Shown: one piece after another, positions 44,638-53,250 of the stretch
Position numbering within the stretch: position 1 is the first letter of the stretch
How the letters are laid out: every line of letters starts with the position of its first letter
Assembly: GCA_009777725.1 (NCBI GenBank)
Contig: WRLG01000009.1
Location: 1-64,000, forward strand
Source: Oscillospiraceae bacterium
GTDB taxonomy: Bacteria; Bacillota; Clostridia; Oscillospirales; Ruminococcaceae
Direction of reading: 5' to 3'
DNA length: 64,000 nucleotides
Made by a program: the position numbers and the translations under genes
The notes under the pieces: generated by a model
What the model was told of the DNA's origin: nothing
Database searches by the model: none
The model's input: only the letters and a program-made list of their open reading frames with translations

Positions 44638-45867
44638 ATGTTATCAAGAAAAACAACCCGCAAATTCCGCATTATCTCAGCCCTAACCGCCCTGGCAATT
44701 TTCATCTCAATCTTCACCGCGCTGAATGTTTCAGCTGAAATCTTTTCCGGCGTTGACTGGTCTTTCGATTCCGACGAAGGCATACTCACAGTTGAATCGG
44801 ACAGAGCCACAAATATGTGGCGAAATGAAAGAGGAGGCAACTTTCAGGTCAGCGATGTAACAACCGTTATAATCGAAGACAGCGTTACGGAAATAGGTAC
44901 ATCGGCGTTTATTCAGACAAGCATAACCACTATAACCATACCGGAGAGCGTTATCAATATAGGCGAGAGTGCACTTGCTAATTGCACAAACTTAACCTCA
45001 ATAACCGTTGCACCCGGCAACAGCAATTATTCAAGCATTGGCGGTGTATTATTCAATGAAAACGCAACAGAATTAGTCCAATACCCGATTGGGAACGCAA
45101 GAACAAGCTACACAATCCCAAGCGGCGTTACGAGCATAGGGCAAGCGGCGTTTGTATTTTCAAGCCTAACCTCCGTTATCATTCCGAAAAGCGTTACGAG
45201 TATAGGGAATGACGCGTTTGTGGCTATGCAGGCGAATTCGATTTCGATAACATTCAATTCACAAACCCCGCCGATATTCGGCTTCAGTGTATTTGGGCTA
45301 ACCCCCTACAGCAATGTCACAATATACGTCCCCATAGGAGCAAAGGCAGAATATGAGGCGGTTGGGCAATTGAGCTACTTCACTATACATGAACTTCCCG
45401 CCCCTGCTATACACGATGATGATGATAACAGCGACAACAACAACCGCGGCGGAAGCTCCGTAAGAGATGCAATCATCAGCGGCGGCGGAATCGGCGGCGC
45501 GGCAGGGAGCGTAAACAGTAGCGGCAAAACCGAAATCAGCGGTCATTTTGAAAATGACACCTACATAAAACACTCCGAAATCCCGCTAGTTTACACGGCA
45601 GACAAAAATTTCGCAGACTTCAGAGAAGTCCGCATAAATGGTCGCCGACTGACCAAAGGAACGCATTACACTGTCAAAGGCGGCTCGACAATCATCACCC
45701 TCCTGCCCGAATATTTAGACACACTTGATGAGGGAGAGCATGAGTTGAGCGTTCATTTCAGCGGGCTTGCGGTGGTTAGGGCTTCTTTCACCGTTGAAGA
45801 GGCTGAGCATGATGATGTTTCGACTTTGGCGGGGATTTTGGGGGATTTTGATTCAATTGACAATTGA
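44638..45867 (+). CDS. BspA-like leucine-rich repeat secreted protein
   Basis: A 409-residue exported protein. Signal peptide with a long hydrophobic core (ISALTALAIFISIFTALNVSA), followed by several LRR_5/BspA repeats of about 23 residues (VTEIGTSAF, VINIGESAL, VTSIGQAAF, VTSIGNDAF). Then comes an Asp/Asn-rich linker near 260-280 and a C-terminal Ig-like beta domain (GRRLTKGTHYTVKGGSTIIT). It probably binds host or other cell surfaces; no wall-sorting signal is seen. AGGAGG stands before the ATG. Confidence 0.85.
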   Translation: MLSRKTTRKFRIISALTALAIFISIFTALNVSAEIFSGVDWSFDSDEGILTVESDRATNMWRNERGGNFQVSDVTTVIIEDSVTEIGTSAFIQTSITTITIPESVINIGESALANCTNLTSITVAPGNSNYSSIGGVLFNENATELVQYPIGNARTSYTIPSGVTSIGQAAFVFSSLTSVIIPKSVTSIGNDAFVAMQANSISITFNSQTPPIFGFSVFGLTPYSNVTIYVPIGAKAEYEAVGQLSYFTIHELPAPAIHDDDDNSDNNNRGGSSVRDAIISGGGIGGAAGSVNSSGKTEISGHFENDTYIKHSEIPLVYTADKNFADFREVRINGRRLTKGTHYTVKGGSTIITLLPEYLDTLDEGEHELSVHFSGLAVVRASFTVEEAEHDDVSTLAGILGDFDSIDN

Positions 45868-45890
45868 CAATTGATAATTGATAATTGACA
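45854..45890. repeat. CAATTGA/ATAATTGA simple repeat tract
   Basis: A run of TTGACAA and TTGATAA heptamers overlaps the end of the surface protein gene, like those at 21-59 and 19871-19907. Confidence 0.55.
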
Positions 45891-45901
45891 GCTTACGGGT
45901 G

Positions 45902-45936
45902 AATCACCGCTTTTGCTTTGGGCAGGAGCGGTGATT
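45902..45936 (+). terminator. Hairpin terminator of the surface protein gene
   Basis: AATCACCGC pairs with GCGGTGATT across a 17-nt loop. A weak AT-rich tail (TATAATTT) follows. Confidence 0.6.
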
Positions 45937-45955
45937 TATAATTTACAAATTATAA

Positions 45956-45984
45956 TTGACTTCCTAGCCAAAATCTGCTATAAT
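45956..45984 (+). promoter_or_regulatory. Promoter of the Rpn-family gene
   Basis: TTGACT (45956-45961), 17 bp, perfect TATAAT (45979-45984). Confidence 0.7.
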
Positions 45985-46021
45985 AAATAAGTACCCAAAC
46001 AAAATCAAGGAGAGTAAAAAA

Positions 46022-46873
46022 ATGGTAGCTGAAACCTTTCTAATATCAGTTAAAAACGACATCGGATTTAGGCTTTTCTTCGCTGACGAACGGAACATTG
46101 AGTTTTTACAAGGGCTGTTAAAGTCAATTCTGAAACTGGACGATGGCGAATACGAGGTGATTGAAATCCTCGACCCGCACTTACTTCGCGAATTTCACGG
46201 GGATAAACTAGGCATTGTCGATGTAAAGGTAAAAACCAAAACAGGGAAAATTATCCACATCGAAATCCAACTCAAAGTCCGCCCCGGCATGGAGGAGCGC
46301 ATTATTTATTATGACGCTAAACTAATCACAGAGCAAATTGGAAGCAGTGATAAATATAAAGACTTAAAGCGGGTAATCAGCATCATAATCACCGAAGAAA
46401 CCCTAATAAAATCAAGCCCGCTTTACCATCATCGTTTCACCTTTTTCGACCCGAATGCAAACATTGAACTATCCGACCTCATCGAAATTCATACTCTCGA
46501 ATTAAACAAACTGCCGGATAATTTTGACGGCACGGAATTATGCGACTGGGCGAAATTTATCGCCGCAGGAAGCGAGGAGGAATTGGAAATGGTAGCAAAT
46601 AGGAATACGCAAATCAGTAAGGCTGTAGTCAAACTCCGCGAATTGTCAGCGGATGAAAAAGCACGTGATATGTATGAACGCCAAGAAAAAGCAAGGCGGG
46701 ATTATGAGTGGGCTATGGATTATGCTCGGGAGATGGGTATAAAGGAGGGTATAAAGGAGGGGGTCAAGGAAGGTACGCAAAAACGCGAGCAGGAGCTTAT
46801 TGAAAGCATGAAATCATCCGGCATGTCGGAATCTGAAATTGAGAAAATTCTTAGCTTTAAACGCAAAGGTTAA
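46022..46873 (+). CDS. Rpn-family recombination-promoting nuclease / PDDEXK_2 protein
   Basis: A 283-residue protein of the Rpn/YhgA-like (PDDEXK_2) family. Its start NDIGFRLFFADERNIEFLQG and the nuclease core DVKVKTKTGKIIHIEIQL (Asp, then Glu-x-Gln in place of Glu-x-Lys) are typical. The C-terminal helix contains GIKEGIKEGVKEG repeats. Family members make DNA breaks and favour recombination, and are often annotated as transposases although none has been shown to move itself. AAGGAG stands 9-10 nt before the ATG. It lies alone between two repeats. Confidence 0.87.
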   Translation: MVAETFLISVKNDIGFRLFFADERNIEFLQGLLKSILKLDDGEYEVIEILDPHLLREFHGDKLGIVDVKVKTKTGKIIHIEIQLKVRPGMEERIIYYDAKLITEQIGSSDKYKDLKRVISIIITEETLIKSSPLYHHRFTFFDPNANIELSDLIEIHTLELNKLPDNFDGTELCDWAKFIAAGSEEELEMVANRNTQISKAVVKLRELSADEKARDMYERQEKARRDYEWAMDYAREMGIKEGIKEGVKEGTQKREQELIESMKSSGMSESEIEKILSFKRKG

Positions 46874-46889
46874 GTCAATGTGCAATTTG

Positions 46890-46973
46890 CAGTTTACAAT
46901 TAATGTGTCGGCTTCGCCAATGGATTTTAATATTGTCCGCGAAGCGGACACCGAAATTGAACATTGTAAACTG
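46890..46973. repeat. Imperfect palindromic intergenic element
   Basis: CAGTTTACAAT (46890-46900) and its complement ATTGTAAACTG (46963-46973) bracket the palindromic centre GTCCGCGAAGCGGAC. It separates the convergent Rpn-family and binding-protein genes and might end both transcripts. Confidence 0.5.
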
Positions 46974-46981
46974 TACATTGT

Positions 46982-48490
46982 TCAATATTTCCTCCCATCC
47001 CCAAAATAAACTTGCCTCGTAAACGGGTAATATACCAGAGATGAAATGCCGTCTTTATAAATAAAGTATTCGTTACCGTAAAAAAGCGGTATATATACGC
47101 AGTCAGATATGATAAGCGATTCGGCTTCCTTGTATAAGGAAACCGCTTCGCTTAATTTATCAGCAGTGTTAAGCGAGTTCACGATGCTTTTAACGCGGTT
47201 GTTTTCATTTGTAACGCCGTTGAAAAATGCAACGGGAGCATTGTAAGCTCCTTTTAATTCAACAAGCGCGATTTCAAAGCTCCCATCTTTAATTCTAAGG
47301 TCGTACTCTCTTTGAGGCAGAGGCTCAATACCGCAAAAAAAGCCGTAAGCCTTTTGCCACTGCTGTGTAATTATGCTTAAATCACCGTTAAAGCCATCGG
47401 GAACAGTTATTCTTATGTTTTCAACCGAAGCAATATTACGTTTACGCAGGCTCTCACTCCAAATGTTAGACTTAGACGGGTCGTAAAGCGACAAGGAAGC
47501 ATCGGAAACCAATTCCCTGTATCGCCTTCCCAAAACCGTAACCGCTCCCGGAATCAGCCCGTAAGCCGCCGAGAGATTTTCGGGGAGTGCTGTGAACTCC
47601 TCGCGGTTAATCATGAGTGCCAAGGAGTAGCGTAAGTCATAATCGCTCCAATAATCCGATTCAAGGTTAAAAAGAAGTCCGTATGCTTTGGATTGATGCG
47701 CCGTATGACTATTACTCGATATAAGCCTTTTGTCGTAGCCATCAAAAACAAAGCAATCTATACTGTTATCCTTAAAGCTTTGCGCGTCAATGGTTTCATC
47801 GCCCGTGATGGTGTAGCTTACTCCGGCGGGGTAGATGCGCTCCTGCTCATTATTTAAGCTGTTCCTTTGCAAAATGATAAAGTTTTCATGCCAAAAGGGG
47901 TCAAAGTTCCAGTCCTTCAGAAAAAAAGCTCCGCAGGATAATACCGCATCTGCCGCAAGACCGTACCTCCCCCTCGTCATTTCAAAAAATTCCTTATTAC
48001 ACGGTGATGCCGATGTGTGGGTCAACTCCTCAATAAATTTATAATAAGGGTCGTTAAGCTCGAATATAAGGGTAAAATCATCCTCGGCGTATACATTTTT
48101 TATGCTTGAATACCGCTCCGCGTGGGGCGAAAAAGTCCCCTCCTTTAAAATCCTCTCAAAAGCAAAGACGAAATCATGTGCGGTAAGCCGCGCGGTATAT
48201 TCGCCGATTCCCATCCAGAATATGTTCTCCCTCAGCTTGAACGAGTAGGTCAAGCCATCCTCCGAAACGGAATAGCTTTGAGCGGCGTAGGCTTCAATAT
48301 TTCCGTTATCCGAAAATCTCACAAGCCCCGCGAATGTGTTCATGATGATTTCTTTGGAGGACGCATCCTCTGCCAGCTGGGGGTCAAGGTTCTGAGGGTT
48401 TTGCGCTAAATTAGCGCGGAATATATACCCCCCGCCATCACCGCTGCTGCTGCGGCAGGAGGATAACAATGTTAAAACCATAACGAGCAT
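46982..48490 (-). CDS. Peptide ABC transporter substrate-binding lipoprotein (OppA-like)
   Basis: At least 502 residues of the family 5 binding proteins. Signs are NLDPQLAEDASSKEIIMNTFAGL, SEDGLTYSFKLRENIFW and AHDFVFAFERIL near the N-terminus, with typical C-terminal lobes. The lipobox is LTLLSSC. The first ATG (48490) leaves only a 9-residue hydrophobic stretch with no basic residues. The open frame continues upstream as IQIKKITVIL, giving a proper signal, but only ATT/ATA codons are available after GGAGGTGG. No permease or ATPase gene is nearby. Confidence 0.85.
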   Translation of the reverse strand: MLVMVLTLLSSCRSSSGDGGGYIFRANLAQNPQNLDPQLAEDASSKEIIMNTFAGLVRFSDNGNIEAYAAQSYSVSEDGLTYSFKLRENIFWMGIGEYTARLTAHDFVFAFERILKEGTFSPHAERYSSIKNVYAEDDFTLIFELNDPYYKFIEELTHTSASPCNKEFFEMTRGRYGLAADAVLSCGAFFLKDWNFDPFWHENFIILQRNSLNNEQERIYPAGVSYTITGDETIDAQSFKDNSIDCFVFDGYDKRLISSNSHTAHQSKAYGLLFNLESDYWSDYDLRYSLALMINREEFTALPENLSAAYGLIPGAVTVLGRRYRELVSDASLSLYDPSKSNIWSESLRKRNIASVENIRITVPDGFNGDLSIITQQWQKAYGFFCGIEPLPQREYDLRIKDGSFEIALVELKGAYNAPVAFFNGVTNENNRVKSIVNSLNTADKLSEAVSLYKEAESLIISDCVYIPLFYGNEYFIYKDGISSLVYYPFTRQVYFGDGRKY

Positions 48491-48544
48491 TAAAATAACG
48501 GTTATTTTTTTTATTTGAATCCACCTCCGATGAAGTTCCTATCC

Positions 48545-49057
48545 CTACAAAGCCGCTTCAATCGCCCTTCCCGCAGCCATGCTTCTTCTTACGTCAATCA
48601 CCCGCTGATTTGAGCTACCCTTAAACCTTAGCCTGTAATCCTTTTTGCCAATATCAAACCTGCCGTCCACAAGATAGTCGGTTACGCTTAAAAGTTCACG
48701 GTAGCAATTTTTATTATCTGCATTTTCGCAAAGCTCTTCATAGGTATAGCCTGTATAGGTAATCAAGCTGAGACCCAGCCCTTTAACCTGAAGCCCGAGA
48801 CGGTAAAGAGCGCGCGCTTGACAAAACGGCTCTCCGCCGCTGAACGTCACACCGTCCAGTAGCTTATTGGAGGTTATTTGATTTAATGCCTCATTTATAT
48901 TTGATTCACGCCCCCCGCAGAAATCGTGAGTTTGAGGGTTTTGGCAACCTTCGCACCCGTGGGGGCAGCCTTGTGTGAACAGCGTATACCTTAGCCCGGG
49001 ACCATCGACTATAGAGTCGTTGGCGACCCCGGCTAATTTTATTTTTTCACTTAACAT
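48545..49057 (-). CDS. nrdG: Anaerobic ribonucleotide reductase activating protein
   Basis: A 170-residue radical SAM protein. The cluster motif CPHGCEGC (Cx3Cx2C) is near residue 31, with SGGEPFCQ (SAM-binding GGE) near 80. It makes the glycyl radical on NrdD. On the minus strand nrdD comes first and nrdG second, about 200 nt apart; a long inverted repeat lies between them. Confidence 0.93.
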   Translation of the reverse strand: MLSEKIKLAGVANDSIVDGPGLRYTLFTQGCPHGCEGCQNPQTHDFCGGRESNINEALNQITSNKLLDGVTFSGGEPFCQARALYRLGLQVKGLGLSLITYTGYTYEELCENADNKNCYRELLSVTDYLVDGRFDIGKKDYRLRFKGSSNQRVIDVRRSMAAGRAIEAAL

Positions 49058-49117
49058 AGTATATCACCCGTTATATTTTTTTTAACTGCCATTGATAATT
49101 TTTGTTTGTTTTATACC

Positions 49118-49237
49118 GTCCCATATTTAGGGTATATTACAACCGCCCTACCACTACATTTGTGAAAATTTAAAGCTTTTGTGCGTAACCGTCCGTTCGG
49201 TTTTTCGGGCTAATGTAATATACCCTAAACATGGGAC
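49118..49237. repeat. 120-bp element with 23-bp inverted ends between nrdD and nrdG
   Basis: Left arm 49118-49140 and right arm 49215-49237 are inverted copies with one mismatch that is a G-U pair in RNA. The inner 74 nt contain further short pairings, such as GCCC with GGGC and ACCG with CGGT. It could be a miniature mobile element or a structured RNA in the nrd transcript. No target-site duplication is seen. Confidence 0.7.
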
Positions 49238-49259
49238 TGCCGAGTATTTAGTAATTGCC

Positions 49260-51602
49260 TTAAAAGTCTTTGACATTATGTTTGACTCTTTCGCTTTCTT
49301 CGATTCGCTTTGCGTTGTTAAAGCGGTCGAGTGTGCCTACTAAGTAGCCTGTTATTCTGCGGATTCTGTCGAAAGGTATGCCGTTTGAATTTTCTTCCCG
49401 TCCGCATTTGGGGCAGGTAATGCCTATTACACCTGTATAGCCGCAAACGGGGTCGCGGTCAATCGGGTGGTTGATTGAGCCGTAGCCTACGCCTGCTTCC
49501 TTCATACAGCGCAGAATTTTTTCAAACGCGCCGATATTATTAGCAGGGTCGCCGTCCAGCTCTACGTAGCTTATATGACCCGCGTTCGTGAGGGCGTGAT
49601 ACGGTGCTTCAAGCTTAATTTTATCAAATGCGTTGATGTTGTAGGCAACGGGGATATGGAATGAATTGGTATAATATTCCTTGTCGGTAACGCCCTTGAT
49701 TTCGCCGAAAAGCTTTTTATCAATCCGCACAAAACGCCCTGATAAGCCCTCGGCTGGGGTTGCCAAAAGAGTGTAATTCATGCCGGTGCGCTTTGTTTCC
49801 TCGTCAAGGCGTTCGCGCATATGTGCGACAATCTCCTCGCCTAACGCGGCGGCTTCCGCATCCTCGCCGTGATGCTTTCCGATAAGCGCGGTCAAGGCTT
49901 CCGCAAGCCCTATAAAGCCCATAGCCAATGTACCGTGCTTTAATACCTCGCCTATCCCATCGTCCGGCTTCAGCTTGTCCGAATCAAGCCATATGCCTTG
50001 TCCCATAAGAAAAGGAAAGTTGCGGACGCACTTTTGGCTTTGAATCTTATAGCGGTGATTCAGCTGCGTTATAACAAGTTCCGTAATATCATCAAGACTT
50101 TCAAAAAACGCACCTACGTTCCCGTTCGCTTTTACGGCAAGGCGCGGCAGGTTTACCGAGGTAAAGCTAAGGTTGCCCCTGCCGGAAACAATCTGCCTTG
50201 ACGGGTCGTGGGCGTTGGCAACCACTCTGGTTCGGCAGCCCATATACGCAACCTCGGAGTTATAATCGCCTTCCCTGTAGTATTTTATGTTAAACGGCGC
50301 GTCCAAAAATGAAAAATTAGGATAAAGACGCTCAGCCGATACTCTGCAAGCAAGCATAAAGAGGTCGTAATTCGGGTCTTCGGGGTTGTAGCTTACCCCC
50401 TCCTTAACCTTAAAGACGTGGATGGGGAATATCGGCGTTTCACCGTTGCCCAAGCCCTTTTCGTTCGCAAGCAGGATGTTTTTTATAACCATTCTGCCCT
50501 CGGGCGATGTGTCCGTCCCGTAATTGATTGAGGAAAACGGGGTTTGCGCTCCGGCGCGGCTGTTCATTGTGTTAAGATTATGCACCAAAGCCTCCATTGC
50601 TTGAAAGGTTGCGCGGTTCGTTTCCTTTTCGGTAAGCTTAACGGAAAATTTCTGTATTTTACCCGCCAGCTCTTCATCTCCGCTCATAAGCTCCGTTAAA
50701 TAAGGCATTTCAAGCTCTTGATAACCGTTTTGGTTTGAAAGGATTGCTTCAAGCCCGTGCTCCTCTTTGATTTTTTGCATATACGCGGATATTTTGCCCT
50801 CCAGCTCGTTCAGTTCAAGGTCGCCGGTATACAGCCCGACCCCTCTTAAAATATTCTTTTCATAAAGCTGACGGTAGCTTTTGGAAACCCCCTGCGCCAT
50901 TGCGTAATCAAAATTGGGGATTGACTGCCCGCCGTGCTGGTCGTTCTGGTTTGATTGCATGGCGATACAAGCTAAAGCCGAGTAGCTTCCTATATTGTTA
51001 GGCTCGCGCAGATACCCGTGCCCCGTTGAAAAGCCTCCCTTGAAAAGCTTGATAAGGTCAATCTGACAGCAGGTCGTGGTGAGGGTAAAAAAGTCAAGGT
51101 CGTGTATGTGAATGTCCCCATCGGCATGAGCCTTTGAATGCTCGGGTGCTAAAACATACATTTCGTAAAACTGCTTCGCGCCCTCGGAGCCGTATTTAAG
51201 CATCGTACCCATGGCGGTATCGCCGTCTATATTGGCGTTTTCTCTTTTTATATCGCAATCTAAAGCCGATTTGAAGGTCAAGTCCTCATAAATTTTCATA
51301 AGGCGCGTATTCATCTCGCGCACTCTGGTTCTGCCCGCGCGGTAAAGGATATAAGCCTTAGCCGTTTTAGCATGTCCCTCCTCGACCAAAATTTTTTCTA
51401 CTATATCTTGAACCTGCTCAACGCCGGGCACTCTTTTACCGTAAATTTCCTCTATTTTTTCGCAAACAACCGTCGCAAGCTCCAAAGCCGCGCTGTAATC
51501 GCTTCCGCCGACGGACTGAGCCGCCTTAAATATAGCCTGCGCTATTTTCTCTACATTAAACGGTGCTACCCTGCCGTCCCTTTTGCTTATCTGCGTAATC
51601 AT
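49260..51602 (-). CDS. nrdD: Anaerobic (class III) ribonucleoside-triphosphate reductase
   Basis: About 780 residues. An N-terminal ATP-cone (ISKRDGRVAPFNVEKIAQAI), the large ten-stranded barrel, zinc cysteines near the end (VCGYTG and TCPKCG), and the C-terminal glycyl-radical loop RITGYLVGTLDRFN. It makes deoxyribonucleotides without oxygen in the cytosol and is switched on by NrdG. Start ATG 51602 is chosen because AAAGGAAG lies 9 nt upstream; a TTG at 51629 overlaps it. No aerobic reductase is seen in the window. Confidence 0.95.
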   Translation of the reverse strand: MITQISKRDGRVAPFNVEKIAQAIFKAAQSVGGSDYSAALELATVVCEKIEEIYGKRVPGVEQVQDIVEKILVEEGHAKTAKAYILYRAGRTRVREMNTRLMKIYEDLTFKSALDCDIKRENANIDGDTAMGTMLKYGSEGAKQFYEMYVLAPEHSKAHADGDIHIHDLDFFTLTTTCCQIDLIKLFKGGFSTGHGYLREPNNIGSYSALACIAMQSNQNDQHGGQSIPNFDYAMAQGVSKSYRQLYEKNILRGVGLYTGDLELNELEGKISAYMQKIKEEHGLEAILSNQNGYQELEMPYLTELMSGDEELAGKIQKFSVKLTEKETNRATFQAMEALVHNLNTMNSRAGAQTPFSSINYGTDTSPEGRMVIKNILLANEKGLGNGETPIFPIHVFKVKEGVSYNPEDPNYDLFMLACRVSAERLYPNFSFLDAPFNIKYYREGDYNSEVAYMGCRTRVVANAHDPSRQIVSGRGNLSFTSVNLPRLAVKANGNVGAFFESLDDITELVITQLNHRYKIQSQKCVRNFPFLMGQGIWLDSDKLKPDDGIGEVLKHGTLAMGFIGLAEALTALIGKHHGEDAEAAALGEEIVAHMRERLDEETKRTGMNYTLLATPAEGLSGRFVRIDKKLFGEIKGVTDKEYYTNSFHIPVAYNINAFDKIKLEAPYHALTNAGHISYVELDGDPANNIGAFEKILRCMKEAGVGYGSINHPIDRDPVCGYTGVIGITCPKCGREENSNGIPFDRIRRITGYLVGTLDRFNNAKRIEESERVKHNVKDF

Positions 51603-51673
51603 CAGCAAGAACTTCCTTTCATTTATCAAACGTCAAATACAACATATGGTGGTTTAACACGTGCTGTATTACA

Positions 51674-51702
51674 AGTATATAGTATTCAAGGCAGTTTGTC
51701 AA
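51674..51702 (-). promoter_or_regulatory. Promoter of nrdD, with possible NrdR sites
   Basis: On the minus strand TTGACA (51702-51697), 17 bp, TATACT (51679-51674). ATACTATATA overlaps the -10, and a second half-similar site (CCACCATATGTTGTAT) lies about 33 bp downstream. The spacing is near that of NrdR boxes, but both sites match the consensus only partly. Confidence 0.65.
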
Positions 51703-51962
51703 GATATTTCGGAGGAAAAAATAAATAGTTTTATTTGTTTTTTTTGTGCAAATTGTACGCTTGGCTTATTATTTATGCTTTAAGCTTGCTTTTCATTGCC
51801 TTTGTAATAAACGCACAAATTTTGGGCAGTCCTTATGTAAATTTAGTACAGTATTAACAAAAATAAAAAAGAATGTAAAAGAGTATTGCAAAAGCAAGTA
51901 TAATATGATAAAATTTAAGAATAGCATGATTCAATAAAAATTAATTAAAGAGGTGCAATGTT
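51703..51962. other. AT-rich intergenic region between nrdD and chvE
   Basis: Divergent intergenic DNA. TATAAT at 51898-51903 may be the -10 of chvE, but no good -35 precedes it at the right distance. No gene or RNA is recognised. Confidence 0.4.
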
Positions 51963-53138
51963 GTGAAGAGAAAGGTAATATTAACCATCGCAAGTGTTCT
52001 TTTGCTCGGTTTCTCGGCTTTCATTTTTGCCGGTTGTGATGAAAGCGGAAGCGGCGGCGGAGGCGGAGGTGCTCCGGCGGCAAACAATAACCAAGGCGCA
52101 GGCGCAGGTACAAGCACAGGCTCGGGAAGCGTAAACGTAGGTATCGTACTCCCCACTAAAGAAGAACCCAGATGGCTTCAAGACGAAGCTAAATTCAAGG
52201 AAGTTATAGGAACTACGGAATACACGGCTGAAGTTATGTTCAGCGGCGGAAGGTCCGATACCGAAAAGCAAAACGTAGAGGTTTTGGTAGGAAAAGGAAT
52301 TGACGTACTGATTATCTGCCCCCATGACGCAACTGCGGCGGCGGCGGCTGTTGACGTAGCTAAGAAAGCGGGCGTTACCGTTATCGCTTACGACCGTTTA
52401 GTGCCGGAAACAGACGCGCTTGACTATTATGTAACCTTTGACAGCGTATCCGTAGGCGAAGCGCAGGCGCAATATCTTGTAGACCAAGCAACGGGAACAG
52501 GTAATCCCCTTTATCTGTATGCCGGAGCGGCTTCCGACAACAATGCGTTTTTATTCTTCGAAGGTTCTTGGAATGTTCTTCAGCCTAAAATTGCAGACGG
52601 AACTTTTGTAATCAAGAATTCTTCCGAAGCGGTTAACTTGCAGGATAAGGCGCAATTGAGCCGTGAAGAAATGTCTAAAATCATCGGTCAAATTTCCACC
52701 AACTGGGATTTCGGAATTGCTAAAACTTTAGCTGAGGCTAATATGACTGCCGTATCCGCAGAAGATAAGGGTCACGTTTTTGCACTGGCTCCCAACGACG
52801 GTACAGCGCGCGCGATTGCCGATACATTTGCAGTTAACGTAGACAGCTATGTCATTACAGGGCAGGATTCGGAGATTGAATCTGTACAATACATCATTGA
52901 CGGAAAGCAATCCATGACTGTGTTTAAAGATACGCGCTCACTTGCAAGTGATGCTATGAACATGGCAGTCTCCGTTCTTAAAGGTGAGGCTGTAGACGCT
53001 ACCGCTTCTTACAATAACGGAATGATGGACGTTCCCGCGAAACAATCCCCTATTATCTCGGTAGATATTAATAATTTAGTCAGTGTACTCATTGATTCGG
53101 GCTATTTTTCGGCAGACCTTTTCACAGGGCTTAACTAA
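51963..53138 (+). CDS. chvE: Multiple-sugar-binding lipoprotein (ChvE family)
   Basis: A 391-residue periplasmic-binding-like protein. Lipoprotein signal ending in FIFAGC, a Gly-rich linker of about 30 residues, then the sugar-binding fold: VNVGIVLPTKEEPRW, DVLIICPHDATAAA, GVTVIAYDRLV, and the C-terminal VFKDTRSLASDAMNMA. ChvE binds several aldoses. Translation starts at GTG 51963, with AGAGGTG upstream. It is followed by gguA and gguB, the cognate ATPase and permease. Confidence 0.92.
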   Translation: MKRKVILTIASVLLLGFSAFIFAGCDESGSGGGGGGAPAANNNQGAGAGTSTGSGSVNVGIVLPTKEEPRWLQDEAKFKEVIGTTEYTAEVMFSGGRSDTEKQNVEVLVGKGIDVLIICPHDATAAAAAVDVAKKAGVTVIAYDRLVPETDALDYYVTFDSVSVGEAQAQYLVDQATGTGNPLYLYAGAASDNNAFLFFEGSWNVLQPKIADGTFVIKNSSEAVNLQDKAQLSREEMSKIIGQISTNWDFGIAKTLAEANMTAVSAEDKGHVFALAPNDGTARAIADTFAVNVDSYVITGQDSEIESVQYIIDGKQSMTVFKDTRSLASDAMNMAVSVLKGEAVDATASYNNGMMDVPAKQSPIISVDINNLVSVLIDSGYFSADLFTGLN

Positions 53139-53166
53139 TTAAATGAGGATTTAGGATTTAGGTTTT

Positions 53167-53212
53167 AGGTTTGAGGAAGTTTTTCAAGCCTCAAGCCTAA
53201 GTCCTCAAACCT
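53167..53212 (+). promoter_or_regulatory. Hairpin between chvE and gguA
   Basis: AGGTTTGAGGA pairs with TCCTCAAACCT across a 24-nt loop. It follows a GGATTTAGGATTTAGG run also found between the fumarase genes. It may shield the chvE mRNA end and reduce gguA expression. Confidence 0.6.
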
Positions 53213-53250
53213 ATTTTAACCACCAACTACTAAAAAGGGAGCGTGGAATT

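Noticed and set aside
46022..46873. Insertion sequence around the Rpn-family gene
   Set aside because: The gene is often labelled a transposase, but there are no matching terminal inverted repeats and target duplications at its sides.
51650..51690. Confident NrdR box pair before nrdD
   Set aside because: Only one half-site matches well and the spacing is 33 bp; kept as a possibility in the promoter entry only.
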